From the NCBI GenBank assembly GCA_027405735.1, contig JAPEHQ010000014.1:1178001-1242000 (forward strand): a DNA stretch of 64,000 nucleotides, written 5' to 3'. Below the pieces are notes generated by a model that was not told the DNA's origin, searched no databases, and worked only from the letters and a program-made list of their open reading frames with translations. How positions within the stretch are numbered: position 1 is the stretch's first letter; each line of letters starts with the position of its first letter. This document shows positions 12,114-22,038 of the stretch, in pieces. This DNA comes from Mucor racemosus. Its lineage: Eukaryota; Mucoromycota; Mucoromycetes; Mucorales; Mucoraceae. The translations under genes were made by a program, and so were the position numbers.

Positions 12114-12997
12114 TGATTATAATTGTCAAACTGATTGATTCATACAGTATATCATATTACTATTTCGCATTGGTAAAGATTATATAATTGATATCTGCAT
12201 TTAACACTGGTGGATTGGAAAGTTGGTGTCTGTCTTTAGTTTGATGATGAATAATGCGTACTTTGGTTTTCCAGTATACTGTAATTCTAGGCGTAAATAT
12301 ACCTAAAAACTGAATTTTCCAATACAGCTGCATCTGTTATGTCAGAATCTAGATATAGCGCTACAATAGTCGTATTATCAGGATATTGTTATTGTTACAC
12401 CAGTAATAGCTATTGTATCACTTGATAATCTCTTCTATTATATATAATATTATTCTCTACATTGAATAAAACCCACTTTTTGCTCTTGTCTAGTTCTTAT
12501 TAGTTTTGGTAAAACAGCATCTGTTAAATATGACTACTTGAGTTTTTGTGCGTTGTAGCGCATGTTATACTAACTCCTATTTTGGCAAATATTGCTTTGC
12601 ATTCATCCATATTCAATTCTTGTGTTATACAGCTTAATATTAATGTACTAACATTGAGTTTTGTTTATATCTCCATCACAAATTGGCATTTTTTTCAGAT
12701 AATTTCTATTACCAATTTCTGGAAAGCTCTATTATCATTTCCAAAAAGAAAAAATACACCTTAAGTTACTGCACTTCCCAAATAGTGAAAAACTGACAAA
12801 TACATCTTCACATGTATGAGGATTGAAATTGTAGACCAAAGGAGAGTTACAAGCTTAACGGGTAGCGCATGCGCTACAAATTGAGTGCGACACACATATT
12901 CGTAAGTTTAAACCCGCCAAAGGAGAATCCCTTTGGTATTACGATATGAATTTCGAAAGAGAATATCCGATGACCTTGCTTCTCATCGAATATGATC
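11662..12997. other. Gene-free stretch with microsatellite and palindrome
   Basis: No convincing ORF is present. It may hold further decayed sequence from the dynein fragment's 5' side to about 11,950. It contains a TTA microsatellite (12,060-12,109) and a 16-base perfect palindrome GTAGCGCATGCGCTAC at 12,862-12,877. Confidence 0.4.
12060..12109. repeat. (ATT)n microsatellite
   Basis: About 17 uninterrupted ATT units. A simple-sequence tract with no associated gene. Confidence 0.95.
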
Positions 12998-13293
12998 TGA
13001 TTTATCGAAAGGTAAATCGTATAAAATTAATCAAATAAAAAAGTACCGTTTTAATTGAGCTTCTAGAGGGGGTTTATATACTAATTGAATGAGTGTATTA
13101 AATGTGAGTGATAATATAATTAGAATGAGAATTTGGATATTGTGTGGATATATTGGAATCATGCTTCTATGATTCAATAGTAGCATGATGATAGCCGCAT
13201 GGAATATGACCTTGCTTGACTTGCATGTTGAATATCATGGTTTGACAGATGTTATAAATTGGAAATTCGGTAATTCCTAATTCTGATAGATCA
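12998..13293 (+). mobile_element. Solo LTR, copy 1 (296 bp)
   Basis: Starts TGATTTATCGAAAGG and ends GATAGATCA (TG...CA). It is flanked by the 5-bp direct repeat TGATC at 12,993-12,997 and 13,294-13,298. It is highly similar to the inverted copy at 33,865-34,161 and more distantly to 14,195-14,482. A TATA-like GGGTTTATATACTA lies about 75 bases in. With exact 5-bp duplications on each side and no internal region it is a solo LTR left by LTR-LTR recombination. Confidence 0.85.
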
Positions 13294-14155
13294 TGATCCT
13301 CCTTTTTTTTTCTTAGTAGGTTTTGCATATGTCTAGCAAATTTTTTCCTTTTTCATTAATGCATATAATATGCATACTAGTAAATTTGTCTGGAAAATCC
13401 CGGCTCAACACCAAAACTGTCAGCATCCATGGGTCATTGTACGTTCAGCCAGTTCGAGCAACAAGTAGGCTACCTGCTACTTACTACACCTACTAAGATC
13501 AGCAAGAAGCCCTTCAGTTCTTCTCAACGAATATGAATCCAAATGGCCCCCCTTTGCAATGGCAGGTACTTCTAGCGCTGATCCGCAGAATACTAAAAGG
13601 TTTAGCCTTGTCATGTATTTTCAGGTTTGATAAATAATACTTAAAAAAGAATACAATTATAAAAGAATGAGTAATGAATCAGTAGTTCTTCGACTGTATA
13701 ATAAAACCAAGATATCGTTAATTTAGATATAAAAGTATGGCATTTTATATTGATGTGACATTGCGATCCTGAGATGTAATTTAATAAGGCAATATTGAAC
13801 CATTAGGTCTGTTTGATAGTAATCTAAGGATTGAAATGGATCAAACATCATTTAACCGTTCTTGCAGAGCTTGTGAATTACCTTGTTTTAATGCTGCTAA
13901 ATGTGCTTGGATGTTGATTTGATAGCTACTTGATTAATTAACTGCTGGGATAAAATAATATGGTATCATAATCGAGGTCTAAGCGTTCTTGGTAATTATT
14001 GGATTAAACTTAGTACACTAGGAGTTTTTTATATCCGATATCAAGACTTGCACTTCAATAAATGTCTTAATCAATAGATTGTAAGATGAATTGATACTGT
14101 AGAAGGTGATAACATATGATACTTGGTGGGATGGTGGCATACAACATAGAATATA
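13294..14155. other. Gene-free stretch, locally GC-richer
   Basis: From about 13,390 to 13,620 the composition is less AT-rich and reads partly open (for example from 13,532), which hints at decayed coding sequence, but I recognise no domain. The rest is AT-rich without repeats shared elsewhere in the window. Confidence 0.3.
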
Positions 14156-15005
14156 CAGTCGTGATTCGATTTAGTGGACTCGTAAATAACGGATTGATTT
14201 ATCAAAATATGTTTACGTTAAATAAAATTAGAAATTTAATCAAGTAGAGATATCGTTTATTGGAATGAAATTAATAGGGTTTATATACTATTTGATTTGG
14301 GGAATTAATTATGTGATGAGGTAGTTTAGATGTTATTTAATAGCAATGTGTCATGTTGGTATATCATGTTGGAATATCGCACTGGCGTATTATGCTTTTG
14401 TACCATGCTTCTATACCATGCTTCTATACCATGCTTTTAGGAGCATTGTATAGTTAATATTTAATTAAGGAACTTCCGGTTTCGGATCTGTTATTGTTTA
14501 CTTTTTTGGATTTGACATGATCCGGTTTAAGAATGATACATCACGGATTTTCGATTTAATGGACAGTTTGAAATCTCCCGTTTTTTTTTCATAATTTTAC
14601 TGCCTAAATCCACTGAATCGATTTAGTGGATAGTGGACAATTTCGTTTCTACCAGTCCACTATATTAGTAAAATATAAAATACTATTGGATAAAACTGTA
14701 TTTAGCCGGTAATAGCTTGATCTGATAGCCATGAAATTAGAAGAAATATGGAGAATAATCAAATCACGTGCCTAATTTACCTCAATTTTTTAATAAATTT
14801 CTTATTATCGACTGTTTAATTCAGTTGCTCGAATATAAAAAGCCTTTATTAACAATATCATTTAATACTATAAACTAGTAACGCCTTTTTATTCTCATTT
14901 TTTGATCCAATATTACGGAAAATGATTTATTCGATCTTGTGGAAAATTCGATTTAGTGGACACTTTTCTCCCTCCCAACAATTCCACTAAATCAAATCAC
15001 GACTG
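14156..15005. mobile_element. Non-autonomous pogo-like element (850 bp) with a nested LTR
   Basis: Inverted ends CAGTCGTGATTCGATTTAGT (left) and the complementary CTAAATCAAATCACGACTG (right) are flanked by TA duplications (14,154-14,155 and 15,006-15,007). Internal copies of CGATTTAGTGGA recur near 14,617 and 14,950. No transposase frame exists, so it must be moved by a relative. The CAGT...ACTG ends and TA target match the pogo/Tc1 superfamily. An LTR-like unit sits inside at 14,195-14,482. Confidence 0.8.
14195..14482 (+). mobile_element. Diverged solo LTR, copy 3, nested in the pogo-like element
   Basis: Begins TGATTTATC like solo LTR 1 and shares the GGGTTTATATACTA block at the same offset. 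The direct repeat CGGAT (14,190-14,194 and 14,483-14,487) brackets 288 bp, close to the 296-297 bp of the two good copies. The 3' end is TT rather than CA, so the right border is less certain. Confidence 0.55.
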
Positions 15006-15021
15006 TATTTAATATTTTTGT

Positions 15022-15345
15022 CAATGGTCACTCTTCCAAAAAAAGCCGAACAATCCCCGGAAGCGGCCATCTCATAATATTTCCAAGCTTTAAATTTCTA
15101 AAGAAAATCACCGGACAGCCCGGAAGCGCTTGTTTAAATATTCCAAGCAGCTATAAGATGCAGGTATCAAAATTTCATACAAACATTAAGGTTCGATTGT
15201 AGTGCTATTAATTATTCAAAGGCTTATTTTAAGTAAAACATAAATACAACCTACAACATTATTAGCCTAATAACGGATTTAAATTGAAAAGTATAAGATG
15301 ATATAACCGGATTCAAAAAAAGTCCATAAGGTCAGAAATTTAAAG
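15022..15345 (+). repeat. Repeat D, forward copy
   Basis: Matches the reverse complement of 27,070-27,735 in two blocks: 15,022-15,190 against 27,540-27,735, and 15,190-15,345 against 27,070-27,200. The other copy is split by an LTR-like insertion. Contains CCGGAAGCG-type GC-richer words. No coding sequence. Confidence 0.65.
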
Positions 15346-15357
15346 GATTTATGTATA

Positions 15358-15709
15358 AAAGCACTACGGCCGACCTGTGTTGCGCAAGATGATTTTGTTG
15401 TGTCGAGGTGGGCTGCACACTATAGCCTGAGCTGTTGTGTCGAGGTGGGCTGCACACTATAGCCTGAGCTGTTGTGCCTACTGAATATGGCTAAAAAGAT
15501 AACAAGATGCACATGGGTGCAGCAAGAGAAACTGAACACTAGCAGAACGCTAAACCTGTATTTGCAGGATTATAGGTTCTGTCCATGTGTACGACATTAA
15601 TCCCATGTGTGCATAATAGTAGAATTGCCCATAAGCATATATTATTATCCCTATTTGTGCATAATAATAAAATCAGGCCATCAACATAATGAGCTGATCA
15701 TATGGTTAC
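15358..15709 (+). repeat. Repeat E, forward copy, with a 37-bp tandem duplication
   Basis: Matches the reverse complement of 35,727-36,022 across its whole length, starting at GCACTACGGCCG. A 37-bp unit beginning GTTGTGTCGAGGTGGGC is present twice in tandem (15,397-15,433 and 15,434-15,470) here and only once in the inverted copy. It is moderately GC-rich. No protein identified. Confidence 0.7.
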
Positions 15710-16432
15710 TGCAGTGGAATTACATACTGAAAACCCTTGAAAATAATAAAACAACCTCAATCCCAAGTATCACTCATAAAATATGATGCCACTGAAAATG
15801 TGAACAACACTAATAAACAAACGCTTCAATTGAACACAATAAAAAACGCATGCTAAAAATATGAAATACCTTTTTGAACCATACATGTCGTGTAGATGAT
15901 AGCACCATTGATCACGGTGCAATCAATTACACAAATAACATATATATCAAAACAGGATTCTATCCAAATCAATAATAATAATAAACAAAGATATCAATTT
16001 AGTCAACTGCTCATCTATATTGAAGTTGCACTATCAGTATAAATAAGATTCAAGAATATTAAAACTACCCCTTAAAAATCAAGGTTACATAAAATATATA
16101 TAACAATAATAAACAAAACAACCATTTCCCAAAAGGTCGATATTGTCACACTTGATACCAATTCCTTATGGTCAATCCTCTACATGATTTACCCCTTAAA
16201 ATATTAAATCAATAACAATGTACTCAAAACTGGAAGATTACTAAATATACATCCATTCAAATCTGATGGTATCCAAGGTTTTCAAATCACTATAAATACC
16301 CTCATACTTTTTCAATTATCTTAAATCTTCAGAAATCTTTTGTAATAAAAACTTTTGCTGATTATAATTGTATTTCTACTGTCTTTATTTTATATTTTTT
16401 TATTTTAGTAAATAACTTCGTCATTTACTGCA
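15710..16432 (+). mobile_element. Repeat B copy 2 (723 bp), with the pogo-empty site
   Basis: Starts TGCAGTGGAATTAC and ends ATTTACTGCA, followed by CTAGC (16,433-16,437), where repeat A resumes. It lacks the pogo transposon present in copy 1: the TA at 16,371-16,372 is the unoccupied target. No ORF. Confidence 0.65.
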
Positions 16433-17050
16433 CTAGCTTCCATTTTTCCCTTGTATACCCTCATCCCAAAATCTGAATCTGAAAAAAAATTGACAAAAAT
16501 CTTGTTTTCTCTACGAAAAATGCAGATAGAAGGTTTAACAATAGCTCGATCGATAGATATTTTTGATGTGCATTATTTTACTAAATTATATTAAAGAAAG
16601 TTGTACGAAAAGTGATGTGTATTTTTAGAAAACTTTCAAAATTTTAATTGCGTTTTATGCAAAATTTAATGTAAAAAATTTATCTGAATTTTTTTTAGAT
16701 AGATGTAAAATCTAAAAATGTACAAAAAACATTTAATACGCTACCTCAACTTAATTTTCAGTTCATGAGCCATTAAACGATTTTGGTTTTTGAATCATTT
16801 TTTGATTGATTTTATAATAAATCGATTTTGGAACCCAGTTAGTATGGGCTATAAACTGTGATGTGAATTATTATTTTGATTATCTCAACGAAAAATCAAT
16901 ATTTTTTGCTGAAACAAAGAATGCATAGTAGCTTAAAGTTGGATCTATCTTGCGAATATAGAAAATTAATATTTCAATTTGGGTGATTAATTTTTATACT
17001 TGATTTTAGGTCCGTTTGTGTTCAACGTTATGCCAGTATACTTATATTAT
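16433..17050 (+). repeat. Repeat family A, right half
   Basis: Continues family A from the CTAGC where the 5.3-6.6 kb copy stopped. Matches 47,680-48,030 and 53,700-53,800 and, inverted, 36,860-37,340. A GATTATCTC..CGAAAAATCAAT block near 16,880 also recurs at 53,767 and about 36,930. Confidence 0.7.
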
Positions 17051-17676
17051 AGTAATTAACCCTTTTATTTTCAGACAGATATCAATGACCGATAGTGGAA
17101 AGATACATCTTCTTTGAAAATTTGGCGAATTTTGTTGAAAGGGATATGAACATCATCCGGAATCATCTGAAGCCTATTATCTCGGCGAATTTCGATCCAA
17201 GTAACTTCCAACTTTACATGAGGTTACTACGTACATATCTGTGACACAATGAACTCGAATGGTATTGTAATGGTCTGTGATTTTGGATAAATATTATGGT
17301 CAAATGATGTGGTAATGATATGATTTTTAATATTAGAGATCGGTGAACATTGGCTGAAGGAAGGTTGATGTTCATGTTACATGGAGGTCTCCAAAGAAGT
17401 AGGCGATCATTTGTTATCAATATGGAATATCTTTACTAAATCTCCCTTTTCTGCTTTTTTTTATATTCATCTCAAGCCAATTCTCTGCTTGTCCCAATCT
17501 TACTCTCATTTGATCTCAAATCTCATTCTCATTTCATCCAAAAAAATAATAATATCGTTTGAATTTAAAGTGAGTACACTGTAATACGTAGTAATTCTGA
17601 TCGATCACAAGAGGATATGTGCAATACATCTGACAATTGATACTTGAAAGTTTCTTTACTTGACATTGACATGTAA
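17051..17676. other. Gene-free or undetermined stretch upstream of a small ORF
   Basis: A possible 3' splice site (TTTTCAG near 17,075) is followed by roughly 100 bases that could be exon, but no product is recognisable. I see no repeat shared with the rest of the window. Confidence 0.25.
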
Positions 17677-18078
17677 ATGTATTGTAAATCGAATGCTTCT
17701 TCGACACCTTTGTATATCACTCAAGAAGAATTTGAAAGTCGCGCCAACAAAAAAGAAACTGCTTGTATTAATACTACTTGCACTAACCTTGGAATTGTAG
17801 TTATAAGGTTAAGTGATCTCAAAACCAGATTAAATATCATAGAATTCGCAACGCAGGAGTTGGATGCAGAATATACAAAATTGAAAACAGAGCTTGAAGT
17901 ATATACTGGCCCGCAATGTTCGTTAGATGAGATGTCTATGATATGTATATACAGGTAATCTCAGAAAAGCTTGAACCAGTCCACAAGAGAATGAAGGATC
18001 ATAATCGTAGCATAAAATCCATCAAGGAGCAATTATTGAGCTCTACTGGTAGGGATATTATGAAAGCATTTTTTTAAA
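17677..18078 (+). CDS. Unrecognised small coiled-coil ORF, probably mis-split or frameshifted
   Basis: An open frame from 17,677 gives about 93 residues (MYCKSNASST...) ending at 17,958. A second frame continues directly as VISEKLEPVHKRMKDHNRS and ends KAFF at 18,078. Both parts are charged, heptad-like helix, so they are probably one protein interrupted by a frameshift or by an intron I cannot place. Upstream exons may exist. No family is recognised; small vesicle-tethering or kinetochore subunits look similar but the sequence does not decide. Confidence 0.35.
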
Positions 18079-18377
18079 GAAAAAAAATATCATAAGCTAA
18101 ATATAAGCAGAATAATCTTGATACCAGTTCTTGCATTATAGCTCAAAAGTTTCATATATTTTAAACAATAAAGCACCAAGTATATCATTAGAAAGTTGAC
18201 AACATTATTGACAATGCCCATAATGCATACTACTTTGTTGCATGTAAAAAGAAAGCTATAGTTTTAAAATAATCGCAAAGATATATAAAGTTTTATTTGG
18301 TAATAGGGATATACAATATAAAAACAAGGGTAAGAAAATGGGTAATATATGCAATGATGGATATTAAATGATATGAA

Positions 18378-20070
18378 TTAATGGGAGGCATTACGGATTC
18401 TTTTAGGAGGAAGAATGAGAAATAATGCACGTTGTGTTTGGCCATCAGAATTTGCTGTGGATTTCCGTTTTTTTGCTTGAAATTCTAATGCTTTTGATGA
18501 ATGTTTATGGTGAATATCATCAGCATTCACCCATTGTCTTTTCACTAGGGCGAAATTGTCCTTCTTTTCAATTCCTTTCTTGTTACCAGCAGCAGCATCA
18601 GCAGTCGTATCTTCATCGACATCGTCATCATCATCAAATCGTTGAGATAATACAGCAATATCGTCAGGAGCATTATACAACTCAAAATCTAAGCTAGGTT
18701 TCAATAAATTCATGAAATGTTCCCAACAGAAGCGATTCCATTCCACACGATAAAGCTTTAAATTTCCTTCAGGAACAACTTTTGTAGCAGATATTTGAAC
18801 AATAGTATCAAGTCTATCAGTTGGTTGACTGCGAGTGGTTGATCTAAAGAAATCTCGTAATACTGTTTGTTGGGAAGAACTATTGCTATCAGGATTTGAT
18901 CTTTGATGGGTGTAAGACGAGGAAGCACATTGAGAATTACTGATTGTTTTTCGACGCAAACGATTTGCCATATATGCAGGAAATAACAGTGATGAGAATC
19001 TCTTCAAAACATAATTTCCAGGCCATTTAAATGTATTTTGGGTAAAACTAGCAAGACTTTGCCAATCTGGTTCATGACAAGAATCCAAGTTAGCTTTGAG
19101 TTCCTTGGCATTTTTCAGAATTTGGACATCAGTTCGTTCGATATTGGTTAAAGGATGAATAAAATCAATGATAATGGAGAAATCAGGAAATTTTGGATCC
19201 AGGATTACACCAGCGTGCTTCTTCTTCATATTGCTAGCACTATTGTGTTGTAATTCATAGGTCAAGTCATCGAAAAGATGTTGTACACGTTCGTTGTCTA
19301 ATGCAACTCTACCAGCTAATTGTATATCGTCAAAGAGTTCTCGATGAAAATGACATTTTGCCAATTGTGCAGCAACATTGATCCCAATTCCTTTTGTACC
19401 TTTTGTGTCATAATCAGATCCATGCAATAAAGCAATCAATATTAAATCAGATCGATCAAGATTAGTGCTGTCATAAATCCACGTTAAATCATAAACTGGT
19501 ACTTGTTCATATCTTTTTGATGGCCATTGCCGAATAACACGACGAGCACCAAACAAAAACACATCAGAATCACCTGTATAAACTGCATCTACAAAATCTA
19601 ATCTTTGTAGTAAAGCACATTCAGCTTCGGCTTCTCCGTACGAATTCCATATTGAGAATCCAAAGAATTTTATCATTGCTATTAAATTGCTTCGGAATTG
19701 ACTTTCCAGAGGTCTTGTATTGATAAATTTATTTCTTTTATATTCTGGTCTATTGGGTCCATCGAATACAAAAACAGGTCTAATGCCAAGCTCATAAAGT
19801 CGATTGAATCTGAAAAACAAAGACCTGATCTCACTTTGACTAAAAAATACATCATGTCAGTTATAGAAGCTATTTTTTTTTTAAAAAAAGCTTGAAAAAA
19901 ATACTTTACTCTCCAACAACACTAGATTTTGATTGGAAAACCCATAATGCGACATCGATGGCGACTCTCAATCCACAACCATTCTTCGAGTGTACTTCAT
20001 GTGCTAATTGTTCTAAGGATAACTTTCGTTCACTAGAGTTGATTAGCTTCCACAGGCTAGTGATACCCAT
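18378..20070 (-). CDS. GEN1/Yen1-type Holliday junction resolvase (XPG/Rad2 family)
   Basis: Structure-selective nuclease that cuts four-way DNA junctions late in recombination. Two exons (20,070-19,910 and 19,839-18,378) give 540 residues; the start MGITSLWKL is the invariant XPG N-terminus. Metal-binding acidic residues are all visible: Asp in VAIDVALWV (about residue 38), Asp in VFVFDGP (about 82), the two Glu in YGEAEAECALL, the two Asp in YTGDSDVFLF and Asp in HGSDYDTKGTKGIG, the helix-two-turn-helix start. The middle region (LYRVEWNRFCWE, about residue 410) resembles the chromodomain-like part of GEN1. The C-terminus has an acidic run (DDDDDVDED) and a basic KKRK likely to be a nuclear signal. 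FEN1 and EXO1 lack this layout. It shares a 161-bp divergent upstream region with the roadblock gene. Confidence 0.85.
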
Positions 20071-20231
20071 GAATGATTAAAACAAAGAAGGGGGATACAG
20101 ATGCTTCAACTACCTTCTTGTCCAAGCCATAAACCCCGAACAGATTGCGATATTTTATTCCCTACTACAGTCCCTTTCTTTGGGTTTCTGTTCTTCTTTC
20201 TGATAAATAAAACTATACCCAACTTATAACC
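20071..20231. promoter_or_regulatory. Shared divergent promoter region
   Basis: Only 161 bp separate the ATG of the GEN1-like gene (minus) from that of the roadblock gene (plus), so both promoters must overlap here. The region contains a CCCCGAACAG element and pyrimidine runs (20,165-20,205). No TATA box is clear. Confidence 0.5.
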
Positions 20232-20713
20232 ATGGTAATATCATTGTATTCCAAGCATATAACATATTTAATGACTTGTAAATTTAGACTATCGAAGTAG
20301 ATGAAACTTTAAAACGTATTTCTAGCAAGAAAGGAGTCAAGGCAGTAGTTATTTTAAATAATGAAGGTCAATCTATTCGATCTACTATGGACCAAGAAAT
20401 AACAAAGCAATATGGCCAGTTAATATCTGCTCTTGTTCAACAAACACGTACGACTGTAGCAACTTTAGACGATCAAGTAAACGCTATTATCACGTTTAAT
20501 TACTAGTTGCTTTTTTATTAATCTTTTGTTTGATACTATAGAATGAGTTAACTTTTATGAGAGTTCGAACCAAGAAACATGAAATCATGATTGCTCCTGG
20601 TAAGAATATATAATATAATGTTACAAAAAGATATATACTAATTAAAATAACTATTAGACCACGAATATTTGTTGATTGTCGTTCAAAATCCAGCAGAAGT
20701 AATGCAACAGTAA
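20232..20713 (+). CDS. Dynein light chain, Roadblock/LC7 type
   Basis: A 101-residue subunit of cytoplasmic dynein that dimerises and binds the dynein intermediate chain. Four exons (20,232-20,234; 20,288-20,476; 20,542-20,599; 20,658-20,713). The first coding exon is just the ATG, followed directly by a GTAATATC intron. Family landmarks are EVDETLKRISSKKGV, VVILNNEGQSIRSTMD, QYGQLISALVQQTR, ELTFMRVRTKKHEIMIAP and YLLIVVQNP, and the length equals the family norm of about 96-105 residues. It is divergent from the GEN1-like gene and its stop ends 2 bp before the stop of the convergent zinc-finger gene at 20,716. Confidence 0.9.
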
Positions 20714-20715
20714 AA

Positions 20716-22038
20716 TCAAGGACTTATCGAAGGATCATTTATGGCCAGTTCAAATGATTTCACATCTTCTTTATGTTTACTTCCTTCCAAATGTCGTTTC
20801 AATAAATATGTGTTTGTAAACTTGAATTGACAATCTGAAATAGGACATTCCAAGTTTTTAGTGATCTTGGAATAATAATTGTAACCTGTAAGTTGTTCTG
20901 CAATTGATTTTTTCGGTCGTGGAGATCCAGATGTAGACCTTGATTTCTGTATAAAAAAGGTGGTTAGAAATAATAGCACCAAGATCATTACCAATACTTA
21001 CAGGCGTATGAGACGCTTTATGTCTTTCCAACATGGATTTGTAAGGAAACCCTTTATCACAAATATCGCATTTAAATCGGGTATCTTGTTCATGCACTAG
21101 TGCCACATGAGTTTTATAACTTCGTCTCTACATGTCCAAATATAAGTCGCAATTACACCTTTCTTTTGTGCATTAAACTTACATTTTGTAAAACGGATTT
21201 ACATTCTGGCCATTCGCAAGGTATTGTTGCTTCATCTGAATGTTTTTCCTTGATGTGTACTTTTAAATTGGATGATTTGGTATATGTTTTATTGCAGATG
21301 GAGCAAAGGAATGGATGAACATTTTGAACATGCTTTCGTAAATCAGACCATTTCTTGAAGGATTCTTGGCATGTGCTGCAGTCGTATAGAATAGGATCTA
21401 TACAATTTGTTAAATCCCAACCCCAAGTAAAAAACAAAAATTGTACATACTCTCATGAACTCTACTGATATGCTTTTCTAATGCTGGTAATGAATCAAAA
21501 GCAGTTGAACATTTACTACACACATGAGCACCTTTTTCATGAGATGCTCTATGCCATCTTAATTGAAAACGTTTTGGAAATTCGGCTGTACAACCTGGAA
21601 AATCACACTAATAAAACAAAGAAATTCGATCAATCCATTGTTTCTCATGGCAACTTTCTTTAAAATTTTACCTTGACGTTTGGGGATACATGTCCCTTTT
21701 CATGCCGTTGTAAATGCTGCTTTGTTAAAAATGATGATGTACAATTTTCAAACGAACAATGAAAGTCTTTGGCATTCAAATGTGATTTTTCGTGAACTGC
21801 TAAATGACTGGATCGAAAATAAGCTTTGTCACAGCCAGAATGTGTACATACAAAAGGTCTCTATAGAATAGATCGGGTTTGTCAGTTACAGTATGTACAC
21901 AAGTTTTATAGCTTCATTTACCTCGCCTGTGTGTGAGCGTTCATGTTCAACCACTTTACTCGGCTTTCTGTATGTCTTTTCACAATAATGGCATTTATAT
22001 TCCACTTTTCTTCTCTTGTTACTACTACTTTCAGACAT
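20716..22038 (-). CDS. TFIIIA-like ten-finger C2H2 zinc-finger protein
   Basis: Several exons separated by short introns (one near 21,865-21,920, another around 21,610-21,670, and two more near 21,120-21,180 and 20,945-21,000) encode about 340 residues. The start MSESSSNKRRK carries a basic nuclear signal. Nine consecutive C2H2 fingers follow, several with the four-residue CxxxxC spacing typical of TFIIIA (CTHSGC, CSFENC, CDFPGC, CEWPEC). A basic spacer of about 35-50 residues precedes a tenth finger (CPISDC...HLEGSKH). Nine fingers plus a separated tenth is the layout known from fission yeast TFIIIA, which binds the 5S rRNA gene and 5S rRNA for Pol III transcription. Splice sites in the middle are approximate. 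A general C2H2 factor is the alternative. Confidence 0.75.
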
